A stretch of 55,685 nt of DNA, taken from assembly GCA_016707685.1 (NCBI GenBank), contig JADJHE010000033.1, forward strand, positions 1 through 55,685, in the 5' to 3' direction. Made by a program: the position numbers and the translations under genes. Below are positions 17,681 through 28,444 of the stretch, in pieces. Position 1 is the stretch's first letter. Every line of letters begins with the position of its first letter. The notes below the pieces were generated by a model. That model ran no database searches, was not told where the DNA came from, and was given only the letters and a program-made list of their open reading frames with translations. This DNA comes from Bacteroidota bacterium (lineage in GTDB: Bacteria > Bacteroidota > Bacteroidia > 2-12-FULL-35-15).

Positions 17681-20600
17681 ATGAAAAAAAACCTACTCCT
17701 ACTGTTTTTAATCAGCATACTTTCGCTGAATTTATTTGCGCAAATCCCTCCCGAAGGAATAAATTATCAAGCAATTGCTCGTAACAATACCGGTGTTGCA
17801 ATTTCGAATGCGCCCCTAAATGTTCGTTTTACAATTCATGACGTTACAGCGACAGGAGCCATTGTTTATCAGGAAACGCATGCTTCTGTTACAACCAATG
17901 CATATGGTTTGTTTACAATTGTTATTGGAGCAGGAACACCGAATGTGGGTACTTTCCCAGCTATAAATTGGGCTTTGGGAAATAAATTTTTGCAGGTAGA
18001 AATTGATGATTTAGGTGGGGCTGGTTATATTTCTATGGGCACAACTCAAATGATGAGTGTTCCCTATGCACTTTATGCAAAAACAGCAGGTAATGTTAGT
18101 TCACCTGGTGCGACTGGTGCGACTGGACCAACGGGAACAAACGGAATTGATGGAGCTACAGGAGCAACAGGCGCAGCTGGTACGAATGGAGCAGCTGGAG
18201 CAACAGGTGCAACTGGTACGAACGGAACAAATGGAGCAACAGGCGCAACAGGTGCTGATGGTGCAACCGGAGTAGCCGGAGCCGATGGAAACACAGGAGC
18301 AACAGGAACAAACGGAGTTGATGGAAATACAGGAGCAACAGGTGCCGATGGAGCAACAGGTGCAACCGGAGCTGATGGAGCAACCGGAGTAGCCGGAGCC
18401 GATGGAAATACAGGAGCAACAGGTGCCGATGGAGCAACCGGAACAACAGGTGCTGATGGTGCAACGGAGCAGGTGCGATGCAGGCACAGGAGCTGGACAG
18501 GGCAACAGGTGCCGATGGAGCAACGGAGCTGATGGAGCAACCGGAGTAGCAGGTGCAGATGGAAACACAGGAGCAACAGGAACAAACGGAATAGATGGGG
18601 CAACAGGAGCAACAGGTGCCGATGGAGCAACAGGCGCAACCGGTGCTGATGGAGCAACCGGAGTAGCAGGTGCTGACGGAAACACAGGAGCAACAGGAAC
18701 AAACGGAATTGATGGCGCAACGGGCGCAACTGGTGCCGATGGAGCAACAGGCGCTACGGAGCTGATGGAGCAACCGGAGTAGCAGGTGCAGATGGAAATA
18801 CAGGAGCAACAGGAACAAACGGAATTGATGGAGCAACAGGTGCCACAGGTGCTACCGGGGCAGATGGTGCAACGGGAGTAGCAGGAGCAGATGGAAATAC
18901 AGGAGCAACAGGAACAAACGGAATTGATGGAGCAACTGGTGCAACAGGTGCTGACGGAGCAACGGGTGCTACCGGAGCTGATGGGGCAACAGGAGTTGCA
19001 GGAGCAGATGGAAATACAGGAGCAACAGGAACAAACGGAATTGATGGAGCAACAGGTGCCACAGGCGTTGACGGAGCAACAGGTGCAACCGGAGCTGATG
19101 GTGCAACTGGAGTAGCAGGTGCAGATGGAAATACAGGAGCAACAGGAACAAACGGAATTGATGGAGCAACTGGTGCCACAGGCGTTGACGGAGCAACGGG
19201 TGCAACCGGAGCTGATGGTGCAACTGGAGTAGCGGGTGCAGATGGAAATACAGGAGCAACCGGAGCAAACGGAATTGATGGCGCAACAGGTGCAACAGGT
19301 GCTGACGGAGCAACAGGTGCTACCGGAGCTGATGGAGCAACTGGAGTAGCGGGTGCAGATGGAAATACAGGAGCAACAGGAACAAACGGAATTGATGGAG
19401 CAACAGGTGCCACAGGTGCTACCGGGGCAGATGGTGCAACGGGAGTAGCGGGTGCAGATGGAAATACAGGAGCAACAGGAACAAACGGAATTGATGGAAA
19501 TACAGGAGCAACAGGTGCAGATGGAGCAACAGGGGCTGATGGAGCAACCGGAGTAGCAGGTGCTGACGGAAACACAGCAAGGAACAAACAGGTTGATGGA
19601 AATACAGGAGCAACAGGTGCCGATGGAGCAACAGGCGCAACAGGTGCTGATGGAGCAACCGGAGTAGCAGGTGCTGACGGAAACACAGGAGCAACAGGAA
19701 CAAACGGAGTTGATGGAAATACAGGAGCAACAGGTGCCGATGGAGCAACAGGCGCAACAGGTGCTGATGGAGCAACCGGAGTAGCAGGTGCTGACGGAAA
19801 CACAGGAGCAACAGGAACAAATGGAGTGATGATACAGGAGCAACAGGTGCCGATGGAGCAACAGGCGCAACGGGTGCTGATGGAGCAACCGGATACAGGA
19901 GCAGATGGTGCAACTGGAGGCAGGGCCGATGGAAACCAGGGCAACAGGAACAAACGGAATTGATGGAGCAACTGGTGCAACTGGTGCTGACGGAGCCACA
20001 GGTGCAACCGGAGCAGATGGTGCAACTGGAGTAGCAGGAGCCGATGGGAATACAGGAGCAACAGGAACAAATGGAATTGATGGCGCAACGGGTGCTACTG
20101 GTGCTGACGGAGCCACAGGTGCTACAGGAGCAGATGGTGCAACTGGAGTAGCAGGAGCTGATGGAAATACAGGAGCAACCGGAGCAAATGGAATTGATGG
20201 GGCAACAGGTGCAACAGGCGCAGACGGAGCAACGGGTGCTACAGGAGCAGATGGTGCAACTGGAGTAGCGGGTGCAGATGGAAATACAGGAGCAACCGGA
20301 GCAAACGGAATTGATGGCGCAACAGGTGCAACAGGCGCAGTTGGAACAACAGGAGCTACAAGAGCAGATGGTGCAACTGGAGTAGGACTGATGGAAACAG
20401 GTGCAACTGGAGCATGGAATTGATGGCGCAACAGGTGCAACAGGCGTAGTTGGAACAACAGGAGCTACAGGAGCAGATGGTGCAACAGGAGTAGCAGGAG
20501 CTGATGGAAATACAGGAGCAACAGGAACAAATGGAATTGATGGCGCAACGGGTGCTACTGGTGCTGACGGAGCTACAGGTGCTACAAGGCAGATCAACGG

Positions 20601-23600
20601 GTAACAGGAGCAGATGGAAATACAGGGAGCAACAGGAACAAACGGAATTGATGGCGCAACGGGTGCTACTGGTGCTGACGGAGCTACAGGTGCTACAGGA
20701 GCAGATGGTGCAACTGGAGTAGCAGGAGCAGATGGGAATACAGGGGCAACAGGAACAAACGGAATTGATGGCGCAACGGGCGCAACTGGTGCTGACGGAG
20801 CCACAGGTGCTACAGGAGCAGATGGAAATACAGGAGCAACAGGAACAAATGGAATTGATGGGCAACAGGCGCAACAGGGCAGTTGGAACAACAGGAGCTG
20901 GAGCAGATGGTGCAACTGGAGTAGCAGGAGCCGATGAAACAGGGGCAACAGGAACAAACAGGAATTGATGGAGCAACAGGCGCAACTGGTGCTGACGGGC
21001 CACAGGTGCTACAGGAGCAGATGGTGCAACTGGAGTAGCAGGAGCCGATAGCAACGGGAGCAACAGGAACAAATGGAAGTGGCGCACAGGTGCAATGGGG
21101 TGCGGAGCCACAGGTGCTACAGGGAGCAGGTGCAACTGGAGTAGCAGGGCGATGGAATAATGGAGCAACCGGAGCAAATGGAATTGATGGCGCAACAGGG
21201 CAGCAGGCGTAGCTGGAACAACAGGAGCTAAGGAGCAGATGGTGCAACTGGAGTAGCAGAGCAGATGGAAATAACCGGAGCAACCGGAGCAAATGGAATT
21301 GATGGAGCAACAGGCAACAGGCGCAGTTGGAACAACAGGAGCTAGCAGGTGCAACTGGAGTAGCAGGAGCTGATGGAAATACAGGAGCAACCGGAGCAAT
21401 GGAATTATGGCGCAACAGGTGCACAGGCGCAGTTGGAACAACAGGAGCTACAGGAGCAGATGGTGCAACTGGAGTAGCAGGAGCTGATGGAAATACAGGG
21501 GCAACAGGAACAAACGGAATTGATGGCGCAACAGGTGCCACAGGTGCTACAGGAGCAGATGGTGCAACTGGAGTCGCTGGTGCCGATGGAAATACAGGAG
21601 CAACCGGAGCAAATGGAATTGATGGCGCAACGGGTGCTACTGGTGCTGACGGAGCCACAGGTGCTACAGGAGCAGATGGTGCAACTGGAGTAGCAGGAGC
21701 AGATGGAAATACAGGAGCAACAGGAACAAACGGAATTGATGGAGCAACTGGTGCCACAGGTGCTGACGGAGCAACCGGAGTAGCAGGAACAACCGGAGCA
21801 ACAGGGGCGACTGGTTCAACAGGCGCAACAGGAGCGGATGGTGCTCTGAATGCATGGGCTTTATTAGGTAATGCTGGTACTGTTAATGGAACTAATTTTA
21901 TTGGTACTACCGATAACGTTCCATTAAACTTTAGAATTAATAATCAAAAAGCAGGAAAAATTGATGCGACTTTGTCTGAAACTTCATTCGGACATAGAGC
22001 ATTAAATGCTAATACGGGTGCAGATAATGTTGCATTTGGTATTCAGGCTGGTTTAACAAATACAAGCGGAAATTTAAATACAGCAATTGGTGCTTATTCA
22101 TTGAATCTAAACGTAGTAGGAAATAACAATACAGCTGTGGGTTATCAATCTTTAAGAAGTACAACAGGAAGTAATAATACTGCAATTGGAACAAATTCTG
22201 CGTTTAGCAGCACTGGGTCATTTATTACTGCATTGGGTTCTAATACATTATATTTAAATACAACAGGAGTCGACAATACTGCTATCGGTTTTGAGCTCTT
22301 TATTCAACTGCTACTGGAAGTAGAAATACGGGTGTTGGTTTATATGCATTAAGATCAACTACAGGTAATAATAATACCTCATTGGGTTGGAATTCAGGTG
22401 ATTTAAACACTTCAGGTACCTTAAACACATATTTAGGTTATAATGCGGATGCTACTGTCAACAATTTAACAAATGCTACAGCAATTGGTGCAAATGCTGT
22501 TGTTAGTCAATCTAACTCATTAATATTAGGTAATGGTGCTAATGTTGGAATTGGGACCTCAACACCTACAACATTATTACACATAAATTCAGGCGTTTCA
22601 CCCGCATTAAGATTAGTGGACGGAACTCAAGGAGTAGGGAAAGTTTTAACTTCTGATGCTAGTGGTAATGCTACTTGGCAAAATGCTTCTGCTGGTAATG
22701 CGTGGACAATCCTGGGTAATGCAGGAACTGTTGATGGTACAAACTTTATTGGAACAACAGACAATGTTCCATTAAATTTTAGAGTAAACAATACAAAAGC
22801 AGGGAAAATAGATCCATTATTAAGCAACTCTTTTTATGGATATAGATCTGGTGAGGTAGCAACTGGAAATCAAAATACCGCAATGGGTACCAATTCCATG
22901 TTGATCACAACTTCTGGAACTCAAAATACAGCAATAGGTGTTAGTGCGCTTAGCACCAATACAACAGGTTCACAAAATACTGCATTAGGATACAATGCAA
23001 ATGTTGCTTCTTCTGGATTAACAAATGCAACAGCAATTGGTGCAAACGCAACCGTTAGCTCATCTAATTCTGTTGTTATTGGTAATGCTGCAAAGGTGGG
23101 TATCGGTATATCTAGTCCTTCAGCAGATTTGCATGTTGCAAATAATACGAATTCAATTATTTTTAATCAGGTAGCTGCAGGCACATCAAATGTTCAGAGT
23201 GGTATTATAATGGCTCGTTCAAGAGGAACAATTACCGCTCCTACAGTAGTGTTTGGTGGCGATAGTTTTGGAGAATTTGGTTTTATGGGATACGATGGTA
23301 CTGGATTTAATGCTCCTTCTGCTGGAATAAGAGCACAAGCAACTGAAAACTTTACAGCAGCTGCACTAGGAACTGCCATGTATTTTTCAACCACAGCTAA
23401 TGGTACAAACTCTGGTCAAGAACGAATGATAATTGATCAGAATGGAAATGTTGGTATCAATCAATTAAGTCCTTCTACTTTACTACATATTACTGGAACA
23501 TCTCCTGCTTTCAGATTGGAAGATGGGACACAAGGTTTAGGAAAAGTATTAACATCTGATGCAAATGGTAATGCAACTTGGCAGGCAGCAGCAGGTGTAA

Positions 23601-24457
23601 CAGGTACAGGTGTAGCTACTCGAGTTGCATTCTGGAATACAGCAAGCTCTTTGTCTTCAAATAGTAATTTATATTGGGAAAATACCAATAGTAGATTAGG
23701 TATTGGTACAAGTACACCACTTTATAGACTAACTGTTTCTGGTGATGGAACTACAAACTTATCTTCAATAATGGGAGTGGAGGCTTATGGTACAGGAGCT
23801 GGATCAAATAATTTAGCAATTGTATTGAGAAGAGCTGGTGGTACACAAGCTGCTCCAACTGCGACTTCAAATAATGAAAGTTTAGGTACAGTTGGATTCC
23901 AAGGACATACGGGTGGAGGTTTTTCTGCAAACTTAAGTTCGTTTATGGGAGCGCAAGCTACTGAATCATGGACAGCTGCAGCTAATGGTTCTGCATTGAA
24001 TTTCCATACTACGCCAAATGGTTCAACTGCAAATGTGAAACGATTAGGGATTGCTTCTGATGGTAACATCATTGTTGGTAGTGGTATCTCTGCAACTGAA
24101 AATAACGCAATTACGGTTGCTTTAACAAACAATACGGGTGCTGCTTGTACAGCAGGTGATATTGTAATTGTGGGTGGAATCGATAATTCATTTACTACTA
24201 CAGCAAGTCCAGGTAATTATTCTGTAATTGGTGTTGTGATAGATGGTGCTCCAAATGGTTCGGTAGCACGCGTTGCTGTATCTGGTGTTGTTACTGTTAA
24301 TCTTGGTGCAGCTGCAGTTACTCGTGGTCAGCATTGTATAACAAGCGCTACATCTGGCAAAGCTACAGGAATTGCTATTCCAAATGCAGGAACAAGTATT
24401 GGTGTGTTTATCACAAGTGGTTCTGCAGGTAGTACTGCAAAAGTTTTATTGAAATAA
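17681..24457 (+). CDS. Giant collagen-like (Gly-X-Y) surface protein, broken by many frameshifts
   Basis: One gene of about 6.8 kb (about 2,250 residues once repaired). A signal peptide ends LNLFAQ. Residues about 21-140 are the beta-rich N-terminal domain usual in Bacteroidota fibre proteins (PEGINYQAIARNN to MMSVPYALYAKTAG). From 18107 to about 21838 the product is a pure Gly-X-Y tract. After that come YadA-head-like repeats (NTAIG, NTAVGYQSL), repeated modules (NVGIGTSTPTTLLHI, GKVLTSDASGNATWQ) and a C-terminal beta domain ending GSTAKVLLK. The frame is intact at both ends but shifts many times inside the Gly-X-Y tract and once at about 22300. No T9SS sorting domain is seen at its C-terminus. 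It is probably the first gene of the surface operon. Confidence 0.85.
18107..21838 (+). repeat. Collagen-like tandem repeat, about 117-bp unit
   Basis: A tandem repeat coding for Gly-X-Y. The landmark 'aacaaacgga' recurs at 18581, 18698, 18814, 18913, 19030 and 19147: steps of 117, 116, 99, 117 and 117. The main unit is therefore 117 bp, or 13 triplets: about GAT GAT GAD GAT GAT GAD GAT GVA GAD GNT GAT GTN GID. Shorter 99-bp units occur, and the 116-bp step reflects a lost base near 18757. Indels are scattered, densest at 20870-21430. The tract uses almost only Gly, Ala, Thr, Asp, Asn, Val and Ile, with proline near its start only. Confidence 0.9.
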
Positions 24458-24479
24458 TTAATTCTATAATTAATATAGT

Positions 24480-27400
24480 ATGAAAAAATATTTAGTAATC
24501 TCCTTTTCATTTTTGCTTTCAGTTGTTAGTTTGAAAGCTCAAGTAGAAATTGTTTCTGCCGGTACAGGTGCAGCTTATACATTAAATGTTCCTGGTGTAT
24601 TTCCATTAACAAATGGTATTCAAGTAACATTTAAAGCACATACATCTTGTTCGGCAAGTGCTACAATGAATGTAACAGGTACTGGAGCTAGATCAATCAT
24701 GAAAGAAGGAAATACTGTTCCTCTAACAGGTGGTGATATTAAAGCTGGACAAATTGTTACGCTTGCATACGATGGAACCAATTGGCAAATGCTTTCGCCT
24801 ATTGGTAATTCCGCAACTTCCTCTGTGAATGGTACTACAAATAGAGTGATAAAATTTACTTCTGCTAGTACAGGTGGCGATTCTCAAATAACGGATGATG
24901 GTACCAATGTTGGTATCGGTACAACTACACCTTCAACTACATTGGAAGTTTTCCAAACAACTAATCCTCAAATAAAATTAAAAACTTCTGCAGGCTCAGG
25001 ACTTGTGTTGGATTATAATGCTACAGCAGTTAATTTTTTAAATTACGATAACACTCCGATTTATTTTGGAACTTCAGCAACAAATCAAATGAATATTCAA
25101 TCGAATGGAGATGTCGGTATTGGTGCAGGTGTTTTCACTCCAACAGCTAAATTGCATGTTATTGGCGGTGCTAGAATTACAAATTTAGTTGGACCAGGAA
25201 CGGTGATAGCAGATGCTTCAGGTAATTTAAGTGTTGTTGCTGGGTCATCTGTTACAGGAACAGGTACAACCAATTATTTAGCACGTTGGACATCTCCAAC
25301 GCAATTAGGTATTGGTGCTACATTCGATAATGGAACAAGTGTAGGTATTGGGACTCCAACACCCGGTAAATTGGCAGGCGCAACAAAATATTTGACTTTA
25401 GCTGGTACTGATTTAGGAATAACAAATGCAACTGCTTCTCTTGAAATAGTTGGGAATACAGCTTCAACAAATACAATGGCTTCAAAGGTGGATTTTTTAG
25501 GTTTGGATCCTGTAAATGTTGCGATACCACGAGCAAGAATTGAAGCTCGTTCAGGAAATGGCGCGACTTTAGCAGGACAAATGCTATTTTATGTAAATTC
25601 TAATGGTTCTGCTGCTAATTTAATTGAACGTATGCGTATCAGAGAAAGTGGTGAAGTGGGGATTGGAAACGTTGGTGTTGTTGGTTCTCTTTTGGCTATT
25701 GGTGCTAGTAATCAATTTCAAGTTAGTAGTGCAGGTAATTTATCAAGAATTAATAATGTTCCTTATACTTGGCCAGCTGCAAATGCTGCCGGTTTTTTAA
25801 GTAATGATGGTGCTGGAACACTATCATGGAGTACTGCTGGTGTTTTGGCGGGTGGAACAGCAAGTAAGGTTACTTTTTGGACAAGTGCCAATTCTGTTAG
25901 TGCAAACAATTCATTTAGTTGGGATAATACAAATATTCGTCTTGGAGTTGGTATTGCAGCACCAGATGCAACTTTAAATGTTGATGGCACTTGGGATATT
26001 GGGACTGCAAATACTGTGACAGGTGCAACTTCAGGTGCAATTGGAAGTTCAAATACTGTTGCAGGGAATAGAGCCTTGGCATTAGGAAATTTTACAAGTG
26101 CTGCAAGTTTGGGGGCAATGGTATTGGGAGATTGGAGTAGTGGTGCTCCAACAATATTAACTTCAAGTGCTAGTGATCAGTTTTCTGCTCGTTTTGCAGG
26201 GGGGTATCGCTTTTATACAAACTCAACGCTTACAGCTACACAAGGAATTTATTTTTCAACTTTAGGAAAAGTGGGGATTGGTGTTGCTGCTCCTTTAGAA
26301 GCAATTCATGCCGCTTCAGTTGATACCGATGTTGACCTAGAAACATACAGTACCACTGAATCTTCTTCATTACATATAAAACGTGCTCGTGGTACAATTG
26401 CAGTTCCTACTTTACCTGTTTCTGGTGATTATTATGGTGGCGTAGGTTTCCAAGGTTGGAATGGAACGGCATTTCAAGAAGGAGCAAGAATTCAAGGTGT
26501 TTTTGATGGCACGCCTAGTGCGACTAGTATGCCTGGACGAATAGAATTTTGGACAACTCCAGTTGGAAGTAATATCGCAGTTGAAAGAATGAGGCTTTTT
26601 AATGATGGAAATATTGCTATAGGAACTACAGCCGCTGGTTATGGCTTGTATCAAGCTCAAAGTTTAGGGACAAATGCAAAAATTGTTACTATTTCAGGGA
26701 TGACAACTTATACAGATGACGCTCCAGCCGTTTTAGAGTTAAGAGGATCAAGTATTACAGATGGCGATGAAATTGGTGTTGTAGATTTTATTCAAAGAAG
26801 TAGCACTAATATTGATTATAATTTTGCTCGAATTGCGGCTGTGCGTGAGAATACAAATGCTACTTACGGTTCATTAAGATTTTATACAAGGCTAGGAGCA
26901 GCTCTTTCTGAAGCAATGCAGATTGACGAGAATGGGTATGTTGGTATTGGAACAACAACTCCAGGTTACAATATACATGTTCAAAAAGATAATGCTGGTA
27001 CATTAGCGTATTTTGATAATAATTCAGTGACGAGTGGAACTTGTTTGTCTGCTGCAATTACAACTACAGCAACTGGTGCGGGTGATCGTTATGGTTTATC
27101 TTCAAATGCTTGGTATGGACAAGGTTTAAATTATGGCTTGTATGCTTATGGTTTTGGAGGAACCACTTCATATGGTGTATATGCTCAAGCTGGTGGTGGC
27201 AGTGTGAATAATTGGGCTGTTTATTCTCAGGGAAATCAATATAGTACTTCTGGGACAGCTTGGACGACTTCTGACGAGAAATTTAAGGGCTCTATTGAGG
27301 AGTTCACAGGTGCTTTAGATAAAATCAATAAATTAAAAATAAAAACATATTACTACAATACTGAAAAATATGAATTAATGAATTTGCCTACAGGAAAGCA

Positions 27401-27686
27401 GATTGGATTTTTAGCACAAGATCTTGAAAAAGTTTTTCCTGAAATGGTTATGGATGCAGAACTTGTGAATGATGATATGCGAATTTCTAATCCCAATAAT
27501 GACCCAAATTATGAGCCAAAAATGATTGACGCGAAAGTTATTAAAACGGACGGATTAATACCAGTTGCTCTTCAGGCGATAAAAGAACAACAAGTGCAAA
27601 TCGAAGAATTAAAAAGGCAATTGGAAGAACAGAAAAAATTGCTTGAATTACAGAAGTCTAAAATTGAAGCTTTAGAGAAAAAATAA
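24480..27686 (+). CDS. Surface fibre protein with phage-tail modules and a C-terminal S74 chaperone domain
   Basis: A 1068-residue secreted protein. A signal peptide (ending SLKAQ) is followed by a tail-fibre-like module (TFKAHTSCSASATMNVTG to TLAYDGTNWQML). Many beta modules containing the motif VGIGTTTP come next. The C-terminus is a Peptidase_S74 intramolecular chaperone: TSDEKFKGSIEEF, with the Ser and Lys expected for self-cleavage, then IGFLAQDLEKVFPEMV. A coiled coil ends the protein. In phage tail spikes this domain folds the trimer and then cuts itself off. The neighbours are envelope genes, not phage genes, so this is a cellular fibre. The gene is intact, 22 bp after the collagen-like gene and 1 bp before the next. 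Confidence 0.88.
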   Translation: MKKYLVISFSFLLSVVSLKAQVEIVSAGTGAAYTLNVPGVFPLTNGIQVTFKAHTSCSASATMNVTGTGARSIMKEGNTVPLTGGDIKAGQIVTLAYDGTNWQMLSPIGNSATSSVNGTTNRVIKFTSASTGGDSQITDDGTNVGIGTTTPSTTLEVFQTTNPQIKLKTSAGSGLVLDYNATAVNFLNYDNTPIYFGTSATNQMNIQSNGDVGIGAGVFTPTAKLHVIGGARITNLVGPGTVIADASGNLSVVAGSSVTGTGTTNYLARWTSPTQLGIGATFDNGTSVGIGTPTPGKLAGATKYLTLAGTDLGITNATASLEIVGNTASTNTMASKVDFLGLDPVNVAIPRARIEARSGNGATLAGQMLFYVNSNGSAANLIERMRIRESGEVGIGNVGVVGSLLAIGASNQFQVSSAGNLSRINNVPYTWPAANAAGFLSNDGAGTLSWSTAGVLAGGTASKVTFWTSANSVSANNSFSWDNTNIRLGVGIAAPDATLNVDGTWDIGTANTVTGATSGAIGSSNTVAGNRALALGNFTSAASLGAMVLGDWSSGAPTILTSSASDQFSARFAGGYRFYTNSTLTATQGIYFSTLGKVGIGVAAPLEAIHAASVDTDVDLETYSTTESSSLHIKRARGTIAVPTLPVSGDYYGGVGFQGWNGTAFQEGARIQGVFDGTPSATSMPGRIEFWTTPVGSNIAVERMRLFNDGNIAIGTTAAGYGLYQAQSLGTNAKIVTISGMTTYTDDAPAVLELRGSSITDGDEIGVVDFIQRSSTNIDYNFARIAAVRENTNATYGSLRFYTRLGAALSEAMQIDENGYVGIGTTTPGYNIHVQKDNAGTLAYFDNNSVTSGTCLSAAITTTATGAGDRYGLSSNAWYGQGLNYGLYAYGFGGTTSYGVYAQAGGGSVNNWAVYSQGNQYSTSGTAWTTSDEKFKGSIEEFTGALDKINKLKIKTYYYNTEKYELMNLPTGKQIGFLAQDLEKVFPEMVMDAELVNDDMRISNPNNDPNYEPKMIDAKVIKTDGLIPVALQAIKEQQVQIEELKRQLEEQKKLLELQKSKIEALEKK

Positions 27687-27687
27687 A

Positions 27688-28443
27688 TTGAACTTTAGCA
27701 CGCACATATCACTCTTGTTTTTTATGCTTTTTTCATTTAGCATAACCGCACAAGTACAACCCAATCCTCGTCAGGTCTTAGGTAGTACTGGTGGTACTGG
27801 TACTGCTCCATGGGGAACTGTTGATTATACTGTTGGTGAGGTAATGACGGAAACCTATACACAAGGTTCTCCTTTTGTTATTAAAACAGTTACACAAGGT
27901 TTTCAGCAACCGAATTCTGTTGCAGGAACATTAAGTGTGACACAAGCAAGTGTTAATTCAACCTGTATTGGTGGAAACAATGGAAGTGTTGCATTAACTC
28001 CTTTAAATGCCGTTGGAAATGTTACTTACACTTGGAATCCAGCCATCGTTGGTGATACAAATGTTGCAAGCAACTTGCCTCCTGGTACCTACCAATACAC
28101 CATTTCGGATAGTTTATCCATGATAAGTGGAACGGTGGTAGTTACCGAAGATCAAGTAGAATGTATTTCTATTTTATGTAATTTTTATAATGGTATTACA
28201 CCAAACGGTGATGGAAATAACGATACATGGGTAATTGATTGTGTTGCCGATTTTCCGCAAAACATGGTTTCTATTTACAATCGTTGGGGTGATTTAATTT
28301 GGGAAGGAAAAAATTATGATAACACCACCGTTGTATGGGATGGGAAAAATAAAAATGGAAACAGAATGACAGATGCTACTTATTTCTATTTAGTAGAAGT
28401 AGGCGATAAAAAATTTAAAGGCTGGATTGAATTAACAAATTAA
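27688..28443 (+). CDS. Short SprB-like protein with type B T9SS sorting domain
   Basis: A 251-residue secreted protein. A TTG start at 27688 fits the signal peptide best (residues 1-21, ending ITAQ); an ATG at 27724 would leave a very short signal. Residues 25-75 match a segment common in Bacteroidota secreted proteins (VLGSTGGTGTAPWGTVDYTVGE). An SprB-type repeat follows (CIGGNNGSVALTPLNAVGNVTYTWN). The gliding-motility-associated C-terminal domain runs from about 165 (FYNGITPNGDGNNDTWVI, NRWGDLIWEG, YFYLVEVG). Type B cargo is usually exported with a cognate PorP/SprF protein, and one begins 1 bp downstream. It resembles a miniature of the SprB adhesin and SprF pair. Confidence 0.85.
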   Translation: MNFSTHISLLFFMLFSFSITAQVQPNPRQVLGSTGGTGTAPWGTVDYTVGEVMTETYTQGSPFVIKTVTQGFQQPNSVAGTLSVTQASVNSTCIGGNNGSVALTPLNAVGNVTYTWNPAIVGDTNVASNLPPGTYQYTISDSLSMISGTVVVTEDQVECISILCNFYNGITPNGDGNNDTWVIDCVADFPQNMVSIYNRWGDLIWEGKNYDNTTVVWDGKNKNGNRMTDATYFYLVEVGDKKFKGWIELTN

Positions 28444-28444
28444 G

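Noticed and set aside
18073..21757. Long minus-strand open frames over the Gly-X-Y tract (up to about 785 codons, Pro/Ala/Val- and Cys/Ser-rich)
   Set aside because: They are reverse-strand shadows of a regular 3-base code with few stop codons. They have no signal, start or family and appear in several frames at once.
18107..21838. CRISPR-like array
   Set aside because: The repeats have no unique spacers, the period is 99-117 bp, and the whole tract is a coding Gly-X-Y sequence.
24480..27686. Prophage tail genes
   Set aside because: Tail-fibre and S74 modules are present, but there are no capsid, portal, terminase, lysis or integrase genes, and the neighbours are envelope genes.
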